DNA of 64,000 bases from Rozella allomycis CSF55 (Eukaryota > Rozellomycota). Made by a program: the position numbers and the translations under genes. Shown here piece after piece: positions 49,414-61,167 of this stretch. The stretch is from NCBI GenBank assembly GCA_000442015.1, contig KE560523.1:1-64000 (forward strand), written 5' to 3'. A model generated the notes under the pieces. That model did no database searches. It saw nothing but the letters and a program-made list of their open reading frames with translations, and was not told where the DNA came from. The stretch's first letter is position 1; every line of letters starts with the position of its first letter.

Positions 49414-49899
49414 ATGATTTACTCACTCTATATTGTGAATAAATCAGGTGGATTATCTTATCAACGGGATTTCAATGAATCAGGGCATCCAAAACTTAGT
49501 ATTAACGATTATTTAGTCCTTGCAAGTACTTTTCAATCGTACGTGAATGTATAGTATGTAGACCTAGGTAAAGTCTACAGCATAACAATAAAGGGTGCAT
49601 GCAATATCAGCACAGATATCTCCTGTAACTGGGTCAAGTGGTATCGAAGTTTTAGAAGCTGAAACGTTCAAATTACATTGCCATCAAACTCCAACGGGTA
49701 ATAATAATGTCTTATAATCTAAGTAGGTGTGAAATTTTTGATTACTACTGACTTTAATCAAAATAATGTAGAATTCGTAACAAAAAAGATTTATGAAGTG
49801 TACTCGGACTTTGTTATGAAAAATCCATTCCAAACATTAGAAATGCCTATTAAATGTGATTTATTTGATCAGGCACTACTTCATTTAATGAAAGAATAA
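49414..49899 (+). CDS. TRS23: TRAPP core subunit TRAPPC4/Trs23 (short form)
   Basis: [20 protein letters not shown] starts a sybindin-like longin fold. Then come [12 protein letters not shown] and, after a 55-nt intron (49539-49593, longer than most here), [47 protein letters not shown] and [20 protein letters not shown]. It matches TRAPPC4 throughout, but at about 135 residues it lacks the PDZ-like insertion of the 219-residue human protein. It helps form the Rab1 GEF of TRAPP. Only 5 bp separate its stop codon from that of the convergent OTU gene. Confidence 0.93.
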
Positions 49900-49904
49900 A
49901 TATG

Positions 49905-50878
49905 CTACTTATTTTTGGTCACAAGTGAATTATAATGTGCACCAAGTCGATAATAATGCAGGTGATATCTATGTGAGAAAAATAAACTTTAATACGATAG
50001 CGAAAGAGTATCGGGTGAATCGTAATCAGGATTCATTTCAATTGGCGATTGCAATCCTGCTTGATATATCTTTATTTTCAACTTGAGTGATTTCGCAATT
50101 GCTTGAACCTTCGCTACGTTCAAATTTTATATATTACCTCAATTTGACCACCCCAGGTTGCTGTTTCAACAATATTTTTGCAATACTTTTCAAAAGAATC
50201 TATAGGAAGGAGAGACTAGGTGCCTACGATCGTTTAAAATATCGCCGTTATCATCATACAAAAAAGGGATGAAATCATCCTTATGATCTTTGATGTAATC
50301 TGATGCAACTTTTCGTAAATCATCCACCGAGTAATCTTGATTGAGGTGAATCTTAATTTGATGCGAAATAGAATTATAAAGACAATGACCGTCCGCGGGA
50401 ATCTATTTTGATCGTTAAATACGTATGTGGTACGTCAAAAATCAATAGTCCTAAAGGATCTAAAATTCTTTGAAGATCATTCAGTTCTTTTTCACGCCGA
50501 TTCACAATTGGATCCTCCATAGATGCCGCATTTTTCATATCCTCTAATTCTTGTTTTTTCTTCATCTGAACTAATGATGAAATACTTTCTTACTTTTCTT
50601 TTCTGCTGACGAGAAACTCTTTTTGGCTGAATTTCATCCACGATTGAGGAACTCTCACTTACCACGGGTTGAGAATCAGACACTGACGTCATAATATTTT
50701 TTAACTCTAAACCATGCCTTTCTTTAATCTCTTTTTCCATATCCTCGATATTTTTGAGAAGATCCTTTTTCTTCATCTTAACCTGTCCGGAAGAAACAGC
50801 TTTCTTCAACGATATAATTTTGGAATTTAGGTCTTTAATCTCTGCCTTATGTCTTGCTTGGAGTTCTTCAAGCTCCAT
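49905..50878 (-). CDS. OTUD6B: OTU deubiquitinase, OTUD6/Otu2 type
   Basis: An N-terminal coiled coil (LEELQARHKAEIKDLNSKII, KDLLKNIEDMEKEIKERHGL) is followed by the OTU domain: ILDPLGLLIFD joined by a 31-nt intron to IPADGHCLYNSISHQI, with the catalytic Asp-Gly-His-Cys. Then come DYSVDDLRKVASDYIKDHKD, SFEKYCKNIVETATWGGQIE, and YHLHYYRLGAHYNSLV with the catalytic His. One intron is only 23 nt (50571-50593), the shortest I placed with confidence. Otu2/OTUD6 acts on ubiquitinated 40S ribosomal proteins during translation. Confidence 0.92.
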
Positions 50879-50989
50879 AATATTATTACTCTGACCCAAG
50901 CCGCTAAGTTATGATACAAAATTGAAACATATTTATTTTAAACTTGGAAATCAATGATAGTTATTAATTATAGTCATATTGCTAAGATT

Positions 50990-51441
50990 CTACTGCTGGT
51001 TCCCGGTTTGCTTTGATGACGGACGAAATTTATATAAATCATCAGGGATTAGTACTCTACGTTAGATGGCAAGTGGTTCAATACTTTTTTCCAAGCTTCC
51101 CAGCTTTTTCATTGATCTCACGCAATAACTTTTTCTGGTTTTCATGCTGATCATGGATGAATGCCGAGACTACATGAAATTCTATATGTTGTCATACCAG
51201 CAGAGAGTATATTTACTTCTGAGTTTGCTTGATCTATGTGTACAGAGTAAGATTCAGGTAGCAGACTGTTTAATTCTGCATAAGCCAGTTTTATATTCAA
51301 ACGCCTCTTTTGCTCCGACGCAATGTGATTAACTCTTTTTTCTTCAACGCTTAATAACTTTGAATTTAAACTATTTCGATTGTATCTGTATGGCAGAGGC
51401 TTAATTGAACTACTTAAAGAATTCTGTGCCTCTCCTATCAT
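50990..51441 (-). CDS. Small bHLH transcription factor (Ino4-like)
   Basis: VEEKRVNHIASEQKRRLNIK is a basic region plus helix 1 with the H-E-R pattern that reads E-box DNA, followed by AELNSLLPES, a loop, and helix 2 (NSEVNILSAVSAFIHDQHEN across a 28-nt intron) with a leucine-containing extension. It is about 130 residues, near the size of fungal Ino4, which shares the VNHxxSExKRR form. The target genes are unknown. Its ATG lies 23 bp from that of the divergent EAF7 gene. Confidence 0.8.
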
Positions 51442-51464
51442 TCACTAAATTTCACATTTTCCTA

Positions 51465-51903
51465 ATGTCAGATCTTATCATTTTAGAATCCCTGAAGAAG
51501 TATTCTAAACCCATAGGTACATTTTATATATTTATTTTATAGGAATACACAAGCACTTAGTCACCTTGTGCATTTATTGGCAAATCAATGAACACTACCA
51601 AATGTCTATTTCAGAAGTATACAATAAAATTTTGGAATAGTAAAAAGATGCGATAATTGAAATAGTTACAATCTGGATGCGTTAGAAGAACTACAGGAAT
51701 CTAGGGAGCTATCGGACGTATTTATTCCATTCGATGGGAAAGACGAAGTCGAAAGATTGAACAAATCGCATGATGTTTCAGAGGATGAAGTATCTAGCAA
51801 AAAGAAACTAAAAGTATCAAAAGGAACTCGTTCAGCTGCACTGAACACTCCGCAAAGAAATAACGCCCAAACCAAAAGACCAACTCCTAAAAGAAAACGG
51901 TGA
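51465..51903 (+). CDS. EAF7: NuA4 subunit Eaf7/MRGBP
   Basis: MSDLIILESLKKYSKPI is joined by a 26-nt intron to GIHKHLVTLCIYWQINEHYQ, then SISEVYNKILEYYNLDALEE across a second 26-nt intron. The KPxGIHKH and YxLxxLxE motifs define the Eaf7/CT20 family. An acidic then Lys-rich tail ends KRPTPKRKR, a likely nuclear signal. It is a subunit of the NuA4/TIP60 histone acetyltransferase that binds Eaf3/MRG15. The length of about 127 residues is short for the family. Confidence 0.88.
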
Positions 51904-51940
51904 ATTGAAAATAAATTGTAATATAATAAAGCAAGATTTA

Positions 51941-52639
<699 letters not shown>

Positions 52640-52774
52640 AAGTAGTGGCTGTGTGTTTGTCAAAATTTATAAAATCAATGCTAATCAAGACATGAAACAA
52701 AAATAATTGAGTTGTAGAGAAACTCTATGATTAATTTGTGAATATGTTATTGTAAAATTCCATTTTCCTGTATC

Positions 52775-53966
52775 ATGCTAGCAGGCTCTGTAGGATTTTA
52801 CCGCCGACATTTAATATTTTTAACAGGTAGAATGAGCCTTTTTCTTTAATAGGAAAACATTCATGGCCTTCAAAAGTTGAAGAAACGATATTGAAACCAT
52901 TCAGTGAATTGAGAAATGTAAAGTTAACAGCAAGCACAGGAGCACCTTCCGACGATAAATTATTTGATGCCTTTCTGTATCCCGATAGAATAATGTTTAG
53001 AAAACTGGACGAAACGCATATACCAAAACTTGCTGAATATCTAGCAAAAAGTCGATTACCGTACCCGTTACACTCACCTGCTCCTCTAATAAACGCACAA
53101 ACACTTTATCAATGTGGACTCGATGCGAATTGGCAAAACATACACATGCATGAAACATGGCTGGTGTGTATTCACAAGGAAAGGGATCAATGCTGCGGGA
53201 CCCATGGCCCTAAAATTCTTGAATATCTTAGATCTGAATTGAAAATAAATGAGACGGAGAAAGATTTCTTTAATTTTAAAAGAGGATCTGTTAATGTGCT
53301 AGGATGCTCTCATCTAGGAGGCCACAAGTATGCTGGAATAATGCTGCATTATCCGTCTGGCCATTGGTTTGGAGATGTTAGAGAGCGCAGTGATGTGAAT
53401 AAAATTGTGAATTCTATGAAGAATGGGTTAATCCCGGTCGAATTTTGGAGAGGGCGGTAATTGGTAGCAATCAATTTGATAGAATGGGACTATCACAAGA
53501 GCAGCAATTAAAATATTATGAAGTATTGAAAAGGAATGCAGGGAATATTTCACAAGCGGATGATAATTTCTATTCTACTGAAATGGTGGTGGATGCTGAT
53601 GATATAATTGTGCAAGTTGTTGAGAATAAATTATTGAAAGAGTTGAAGGGTCGCAAAGGGGATCGACTGTTTGAGTTACTTAAAAGACATGACATTGATA
53701 TCGATTGTAACATAAACTTTAATAAATTGATTAGGTACTTGTGGTGGAAATTTAGAATGTGCGACTTGCCATGTTTACATTGAAAGTCCAGAACATAGTT
53801 TTTTGTTAAAAGATATTAAAGATGATGAAATTGATATGTTAGAATACGCGCAAGGCTACACAAACAAGTAATTAAGAGATATACTAATTCAATTAGATCT
53901 CGACTGTCTTGTCAAATTAAACTAGAAAAGCAACATGAACGATTAAAAATAAAAATACCGAAATAA
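52775..53966 (+). CDS. Apd1/Aim32-type thioredoxin-like protein fused to a [2Fe-2S] ferredoxin
   Basis: The N-terminal part, after a 26-nt intron, reads GKHSWPSKVEETILKPFSEL, then WLVCIHKERDQCCGTHGPKI and VLGCSHLGGHKYAGIMLHYP, the His/Cys Fe-S motif region of the sucrase/ferredoxin-like (Apd1/Aim32) family. After further introns, a complete adrenodoxin-type ferredoxin follows: DIDCTCGGNLECATCHVYI (C-x5-C-x2-C), EIDMLEYAQGYTN, then after a last intron KSRLSCQIKLEKQ (fourth Cys), ending KIKIPK. That ending matches the RLGCQI...VRVPE of adrenodoxins. The short stop codon at 53871 lies inside that last intron. It probably carries two Fe-S clusters for electron transfer. Confidence 0.8.
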
Positions 53967-54015
53967 TTATCTTTTCATTTTATTTTTTATGTTTTTTTCA
54001 ATCTTTCTATCAAGT

Positions 54016-57000
54016 TTATTGAAATTTCCATTCAATGATTTCGTTTCTTGAACAAGTGAGAAGCCAATCTAAATTTGAATCCAAAATAACAAATTTGGCT
54101 TCTTCACTGTGAGCCAGAATATCATGAAATGCGCCAGACTCTAAATCAATTGCAGTGATGAATGGCGAATTATTGCACGCACCAATGGCAAAATTCATAC
54201 ATGGAGAAATTTCAAGTGAATTTAAAACTCTTGGCAATTTCAAAGTTCTAAAAACCTGCTTTAGATTAATTTATAGTTAATACTTTCCGTTCAGGTATTG
54301 AATACATTTGGATTACTGCATTGGAGCTTGTCAACACTATTGAATCGTGGCCAATGAATGCACCAATTAAATTTCCCGTCTAATCAGCAAAGATAAAACA
54401 TAATTTACATTTAAATTATTGAATGTGATCCAATCCACTAGTAAATAATCATTAGAGGTCCAATTCATTTCCCACAATGATGAACGATGGTCGCTGCAAC
54501 AAACAAGCATAAACGAACAATTTTCTTTGAATGGATGATCTTTGATATTTATGCAATTTATTTCAGATCCCTTGTGTTCTTTAAGAACATTGAGAGTGGC
54601 TCCAGTGTGAACATTTGACAAGCTGACAAACCCTTGATCGTTTCCACTAATTAAAATTGAATCATTTAATAGATTGAAATATTTTTTACTTGAATAAAAT
54701 TTAATGTTTGTTATTTTTGATTTGCTTGGTTGGAATTCGCTAATCTTTTTTTCAGTTTCAATGTCAAAGACTTTGATTGAACCATCACTGAATCCTACAG
54801 CTACCAGAGTTTCATTGGAAAGAGAAATTGATGAACAATTCTTATTTAAATTATTAAAAGAATTTTACTTTTAAATCTTCAATGTTTAAAGTTTTGCAAT
54901 GCCATTCATCATCAATTTTGGTTCTTAAACAAAGTTTTCCATTTTCATGAATTGACGCAACAATAGAATCATTGCTAGTAATATCTACTAGATTTTGAAA
55001 GGAAGAAATAAATTCAACAATTTCATTTCCATCCTTTTCAGACGCTTGCCAAATAGACCCATCGCTTAAACAAACAAACCCCTTCCATTTAAAATTGAAT
55101 GCTTATTTACATCGTTGTTATCATTGAAATCAATTAATTCAATTGAAAGATTAAAATTCTTTTCAAAGATTAAAGAAACTTCATTTTCTATAAAATTTTG
55201 TTCATGTTTCTCAACCCATTCAGCAATTTTCCAACACCGCAAAGATCCATTCAAATTTCCAGTAAAGATTTTCCTGTCAATTACATAAAGAGAATCTTTT
55301 AAATACTTTTAATTAGAATTACTTATTGCAATGTTATCAACAGACCATGAGAGAATGCATTGACCTTTCCTTGAATCCCATAATCCAACCAAACCATTAT
55401 TGGTGGTTGTTATTAAAAGATTGCTGGAATCTTGTTTGAATTTTATATTTGTAAATTCACATTCTGTCCAATCACAAGGCAAAATAGATTCTCTCTACCA
55501 TTTGAACATTATTTCATTTCATACCATGAAAGTCAATTTCTCATTGTAAATTCTCCAGAATAATAATTTATTTTTACAACAAACAACAAATTCATTATCA
55601 CAGTTGGGATCAAATTCAAAATTTTTAATCTCTTCATCCAAATCAACTGTAGAATGTATCACCCCTGAATTATAGTTTATTAAATTCATTTGATTGGAAA
55701 CAACAAGAATAAATGGATTATTAGGAACAAATTTTATAAATTTTATATAATCAGAATTGCAAGTTAAAATTCTTTCACAAATTGCTGTTTCCAAATTCCA
55801 AAGTCTAATTATAGAACCCCGGTTTCTAGATTCAACAGCCGCTAAAATAATCTTTTAAAAGGAATTACCAATGTATTCCATATTGCAACAAAAAGAAGAA
55901 ATTTTGTTTACATAATTTGAAGCTTCTCTGTAAATTTTCTGATTTTGTGTGGCAATCTCTTCAGCTACAATTAAATTCCCACAAGAATAAATTATTTGAT
56001 TATTCTTTTAAGGATGTCAATGTAAATTTACTGATTTGTTCCAATGAAAGGGTGTTTGAATTGTTGACTGTGAAGATAAAACTTTAACGATTGAAACACA
56101 ACAATCTTCACTTGGCACAAGAAAACTAATTTTAAAATAGATTTAATAAATTACGCATCTTGAGTTGTTAATTCCTTTATTTCACTTGTTTCAATTTCAT
56201 TAAATTCTATTTCTGGTTCTGGTAATGCAATTTGTTGTGGTAATTCGATTTGTGGATCCTTCCTTGTAAGGTTAAGAATGGAATATTCTAGAATGACGCC
56301 ACTTGTATAGAAAATGTAAAGATTATTTTTAATGATTGAAAGATCAAGAATATTTGAATTTGGTATTAAGATTCTCTAATAGAATTGAAAAAGAAAAAGA
56401 TTTACTTGTGGGAGTGTGAGCTTGTCTGAAATGATTGAAATGTTTAATTCATTAGGATATTCATTTAAAATGTAGAAAATTTTATTCTCATTGAATGTGA
56501 AATGTTTAATTGTTTCGTCTGATTTGAAAATGTTAATCTTTCTTGTAACTTTAAATGATTCTCTATCAACAAATAAAATTAATCCATTTCTATAAACAAA
56601 TATGGCACTCTTTAAACTCATCAAACATAGATTTACTTTATAATATTTAGAATAGAAAATCTTTAAAACATTTCTAGCGTCAATCTTTATTTTCCCAATT
56701 TCATCACTCTCAAAATCTCTCAAAATAAAATAATCTTCAACCCCTTCATACCCATGCAATATAACAGATCCCAATGTAGAAACTAAACTAAACTTTCTTT
56801 ATAATCAAAACACAAAACTAATACCCTCTCCAATCTTTTTTAACAATGCCACACTTTTTAAACCCATTTTGATCTATTTTATAAAATACTAGTTTTGTTT
56901 CTCCAAACGTCATAAAACTTTTTTCATCGTCGGAGATTAAAATTCTAGTAACACGTGAGTTGTGTGGCTTTTGTTCTGAAATATATTTAGAATTGAAATC

Positions 57001-59154
57001 AAACAACTTTATTATTCCATTTTGATAACCAAAAATAATATATTTAGAAGAAGCAGCGAGTGATGAAACAGATTCAAATCCATTTTCACTCTTCCATCTT
57101 CTTTGATTTCCATTCTTTAATAAATGCGAAATCACTCCATTTTCATAACAAAGAAACGCTCCATTGTTTTTTGATAATGAAAAATATTTCAACGTTGAAT
57201 TACTTTGAGACCAACTCTGAATCTATTTATTGAAAGTAAATCTAAATTTTTTACCTTCTTCTTATCCAACGTTTCTTTACTGTAACAAATCATACTTCCA
57301 CTCTGGAATAAAACAAGAATTCCTTGATTCGTTTTAAATAGTTTACAAGGGCACTCTTCCCCAGTCAGATCTAATCGTTTAGAATAATACAATTCATTAT
57401 TTCTTATTATTGACAATTTCTTATCTCTTGTTGAAACTAGAATTGTTTCCTTTTCAATTAAAATATCAATAATGGGGCTATACATTTCAATTGTTTCTAC
57501 CAGCTCTCCATTGTCATGATTCATTAAATACAATTGACCCAACTCTGTTCCAACTACAATTAAATAAATTCCATTCTATCTTTATCATTAATAACATTTA
57601 CTTGCTTTATAAATTCTATCTTTTTAATTTCACTCGTTGATGGGAGTTTAAATGAGAATGACTTTAACCTTGAATCTCCAATAGTCCAACACTTGATTCC
57701 CAAATTTCCAACAGTATAAAATGTATTTGATTTAAACTTTGATGCATAGAATTTATAAACAACAACATCCCCATAGAAATTCAACTTCTTTTCTAATCTA
57801 ACACCCCTGCCATCTTTCACAACATTATACACAACAAATGATGTTCTATCTACAATCTATTAAAAGAATTTAATCTACTTTGTGATTCTCTTCCCCTCAC
57901 AATTATCATCGATTGATCCACACTTGCTATAATCCCAAGTGGATTCTCAACACACGAAAATACATTCAAACATTCTTTGCTTTTAACATCCCACACCCTC
58001 AACAATGACGGCTTTGTCTGGACAGAAAATATAAAATCATCTGTAACACAAACATCAACTATTTCCCCAGAATGTCCAATTATCTCTTTATATTTATTAG
58101 AATTCAAATTAAAACTAATCATNTAAAATCTTCTTGGCTTACAATATACTCATCACTGCCCTCATTCACTCTAAACAATTCGCAATTCACACATCCTAAA
58201 ACTTTATTCAATTCAACTCCACAAGAATAATTCATCAAATTATTTTCAGATCCCTCATTCTTGGAAATAATCTCATTATTGGAAATACTCGCATTTTCTA
58301 TCACTGGATACTCCACACCCAATCTCTGCTCATTAACACCCTTCGTCGCAACATTGTATTCTTTCCACGATTTAGTAAACACATTCGCCTCATTCAAAGA
58401 ATACCAATCATACCAATCATCCCACTGTCCATCCTTAAAGTTTGGATACTTTACATCCCTAGGAAACGTCTTTCATCACCCTAATCAATTCTTACCATTC
58501 TCTTCAGCGCATTCTGTGACAATATTGCATCCCTAAATACTATACTAGAACCTATTTTTATTTCTTTTAAACCGCGATAGCCCCTCCTAGTAAATCTCAT
58601 CGCCAAATCATTCAAGTTCAAATACAAAATGCTCCAATGACCCTTTTTGGATATCTCAATTAATATATTGGCTTTTGTATGTTCCTTATTAATTAAATCC
58701 TATTAATATACAATTTTGGTTTGCTTGATATTGGTCGAAATGTTNTTTTGGTTTGTTTGACATTGGTCGAAATGTTTATTCTAAATGACATTCCACCCTC
58801 CACCTGCATCGCAACTTCCATACTCAAATCCAGATTGTCAACAGGCTTCCACTGCAAATACAAGTGCCCTCGTTTATGAGATAACCTCGTCAACGTTTCA
58901 GATGGCAAAATTGTGTAATTGTTGTGTACTGAATGCTTTCCTTTGATTCTAAACACTGGCTTTCCTATAGTCCTATCCTGTCTGAAAATTATGAAGCGAG
59001 CGTACCATAATTTGAGTCACATTGCCCTTCTTTTCGAGCCATTGGTTATCAGATTTAATTGATAATTGTTTCAAGAGGGATATGACAGATTCTGATGAAT
59101 ACAAAGCATCTTTTGTTCCTTTTAAATTTTAATTTCGCTATCACCTTCTGTCAT
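54016..59154 (-). CDS. WDR90: WDR90/POC16-like CFA20-WD40 protein
   Basis: A large gene, about 1,600 codons. The start MTEGTKDALYSSESVISLLK precedes a CFA20/DUF667 domain: NQWLEKKGNVTQIM joined by a 28-nt intron to DRTIGKPVFRIKGKHSVHNN, then TRLSHKRGHLYLQWKP, ILYLNLNDLAMRFTRRGYRG and FPRDVKYPNFKDGQWDDWYD, as in WDR90/POC16. A long run of WD40 blades follows (IIGHSGEIVDVCVTDDFIFS, LLRVWDVKSKECLNVF, YIIFGYQNGIIKLFDFNSKY, EWKFQ at the end). POC16/WDR90 builds the inner scaffold of centrioles. Gaps lie at 58123 and 58745. Many small introns in the WD40 part were not individually fixed. Confidence 0.78.
58714..58776 (-). repeat. Short direct repeat around N gap
   Basis: Two 31-bp copies (58714-58744 and 58746-58776) flank the N at 58745 and differ at two positions. 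They lie inside the CFA20 domain of the WDR90-like gene. Confidence 0.8.
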
Positions 59155-59416
59155 GATGTTTTGATTTCAATAATTTCGCAAATGGCAAACAAGGAGTATG
59201 TGTTTTAAAACTTATTCTAAAGATTGTATCTTAATGGAAAAATGATTTAATGCTACCTTTTTTCTCTGGGTAAATCAAGATCGGAAATGATGAATAAAGA
59301 GTATCATATTTTCTCTGCTAATATAATTATGTCTAATTTATCACCCAAAATTGCCATACTATTATCTGGACCAATCATGCCAATGAAGTCAAATGCTGAG
59401 CCTCACAAATTGCGTC
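59155..59416. other. Divergent intergenic region
   Basis: 262 bp between the WDR90-like and Pdx1 starts. A short open frame begins with ATG at 59331 but stops after about 35 codons and has no family signal. It probably holds both promoters. Confidence 0.4.
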
Positions 59417-60426
59417 ATGTTAAATTCCGATGAATTCAAAATTAAAGCGGGTTTGGCTCAAATGCTAAAGGTAAGTACTCTCAGCCTATTAAACTCAAGG
59501 GTGGTGTTATTATGGACGTAGTAAATGTGGAGCAAGCAATGATTGCGGAAAAAGCTGGCGCTTGTGCCGTAATGGCGTTAGAGAGAGTGCCAGCGGATAT
59601 AAGAAAGGATGGTACACTACAAATATTCATGCAACTAAGGTGGAATAGCAAGAATGAGTGATCCGTCAATGATAACTGCCATCAAAAACGCAGTGTCAAT
59701 CCCAGTGATGGCAAAAGCACGTATTGGCCACTTTGTTGAAGCTCAGGTAAAACAAATCTTTTAAATTCATAGATTTTACAAGCATTGGATATAGACTACA
59801 TTGATGAAAGCGAAGTGCTAACCCCGGCTGATGAAAAGAATCACATTGAAAAGCATTCGTTTCAAATACCGTTTGTATGCGGTTGTAGAAATTTGGGAGA
59901 AGCTTTGAGAAGAATATCTGAAGGCGCTGCTATGATAAGAACAAAAGGAGAGGCAGGGTAATTCGTTTAATTCGACATTTTTTAGAACCGGAAACATTGT
60001 AGAAGCTGTTCGCCACTGTAGGGCATTGAAAACTGAAATAAAATACCTTCAATCTCTGGATCTTTCAGAGAGATATGCATTTGCTAAAGAAATTGGAGCC
60101 AGTATTGAATTAGTTAATGCCACTGCTAATTTGGGACGATTGCCCGTAGTCAACTTTGCAGCCGGTATCTTTTATCAAAATTATCAAAAGGTGGTATTGC
60201 AACGCCAGCAGATGCTGCGATGATGATGCAACTTGGAATGGATGGAGTGTTTGTGGGATCAGGCATTTTCAAATCTGAAGATCCAGCGGCGAGAGCTAAG
60301 GCGATGGTTATGGCTGTAACTAATTATGATGATCCAAGCGTTTTGGCTGAAATCAGCAAGAATCTAGGCAGCGCCATGGCAGGATCAAACATTGATGATA
60401 AAACGTTCTCTAATAGAGGATGGTGA
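59417..60426 (+). CDS. PDX1: Pyridoxal 5'-phosphate synthase PDX1/SNZ
   Basis: [18 protein letters not shown] is joined by a 29-nt intron to [20 protein letters not shown], then [122 protein letters not shown] and [17 protein letters not shown]. This is a full-length Pdx1 (TIM barrel) with all five introns removed, carrying the active-site lysines in MAKAR and IRTKGE. It makes vitamin B6 from ribose 5-phosphate, glyceraldehyde 3-phosphate and ammonia from Pdx2, which is not in this window. Confidence 0.95.
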
Positions 60427-60566
60427 TAAACTTTGAATAAATATTTTATTAAAACTCCTATAGCATTTGATTTGAACTTGATTCGACCTTGATTGTGATG
60501 ATTCATCGAACGGAATGAAACGATCTTCTATGAGATGATTGGTTACTTCTCGGAAAGAGCGAATTT

Positions 60567-61070
60567 CTAACCGGCGTCAATGGTGGAACATAGCTTTTAA
60601 TCTTAATCATTTGAAAATTAATGTTATNAATATAGTTTTTAATCTTAATCATTTGAAAATTAATGTTATACTTGACTATATCTTTTGAATTTCTGGCCAC
60701 GTTTAAGAAGTTCTGTTTGAATGGTTTGAGCAATATGAACATGTATGTAAGATGTTGGTATCTCTTGAAAAAAGTCATCGTCTTCTAACTCTGTGTCTGA
60801 CACCAAGTCAACTATTTCTATTGACGCGTTGTTGCTGTTCTTGAACTTTGGCTGTACAGAGTTTGTCTTTATTGGAATTTCAAGCATTTCTTTGAAAGAT
60901 TTATTGTTTATGATTTCATTATTATTAATAGGTTGTTCTAATTCAATAAGATCGTCTTCGGCTTTTTTCTGTTTAGTGGTACTTTCAAATTCGCAGACTG
61001 GTTTGCACAAAAAAGATTTTGTTGAAAGTACAAAGGTTAAACCCTGTATTTCATATGTTTTAAGTGACAT
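60567..61070 (-). CDS. Hypothetical protein with SUMO-interaction-like motif
   Basis: From ATG 61070: MSLKTYEIQGLTFVLSTKSF, a disordered middle, and NASIEIVDLVSDTELEDDDF, a hydrophobic core flanked by acids as in SUMO-interacting motifs, then SYIHVHIAQTIQTELLKRGQ. An intron carrying the N at 60628 precedes a short last exon. Family unknown. The SIM call is from pattern only. Confidence 0.5.
60590..60669 (-). repeat. Short direct repeat around N gap
   Basis: Two 38-bp copies (60590-60627 and 60632-60669) flank the N at 60628 and differ at one or two positions. They cover the last intron of the hypothetical gene. Confidence 0.8.
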
Positions 61071-61167
61071 TAAAGTCAAAAAAAGATGAAATCTTAAATA
61101 CGAAAAATCGGGCGGTGATTCAACAAAAAGGGCAAAGTTAGATTTATTTATGGAAGAATCAAAAGTC

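Noticed and set aside
53434-53871. Truncated ferredoxin ending at 53871
   Set aside because: The stop lies inside a 28-nt intron; splicing restores the fourth Cys and the usual adrenodoxin end.
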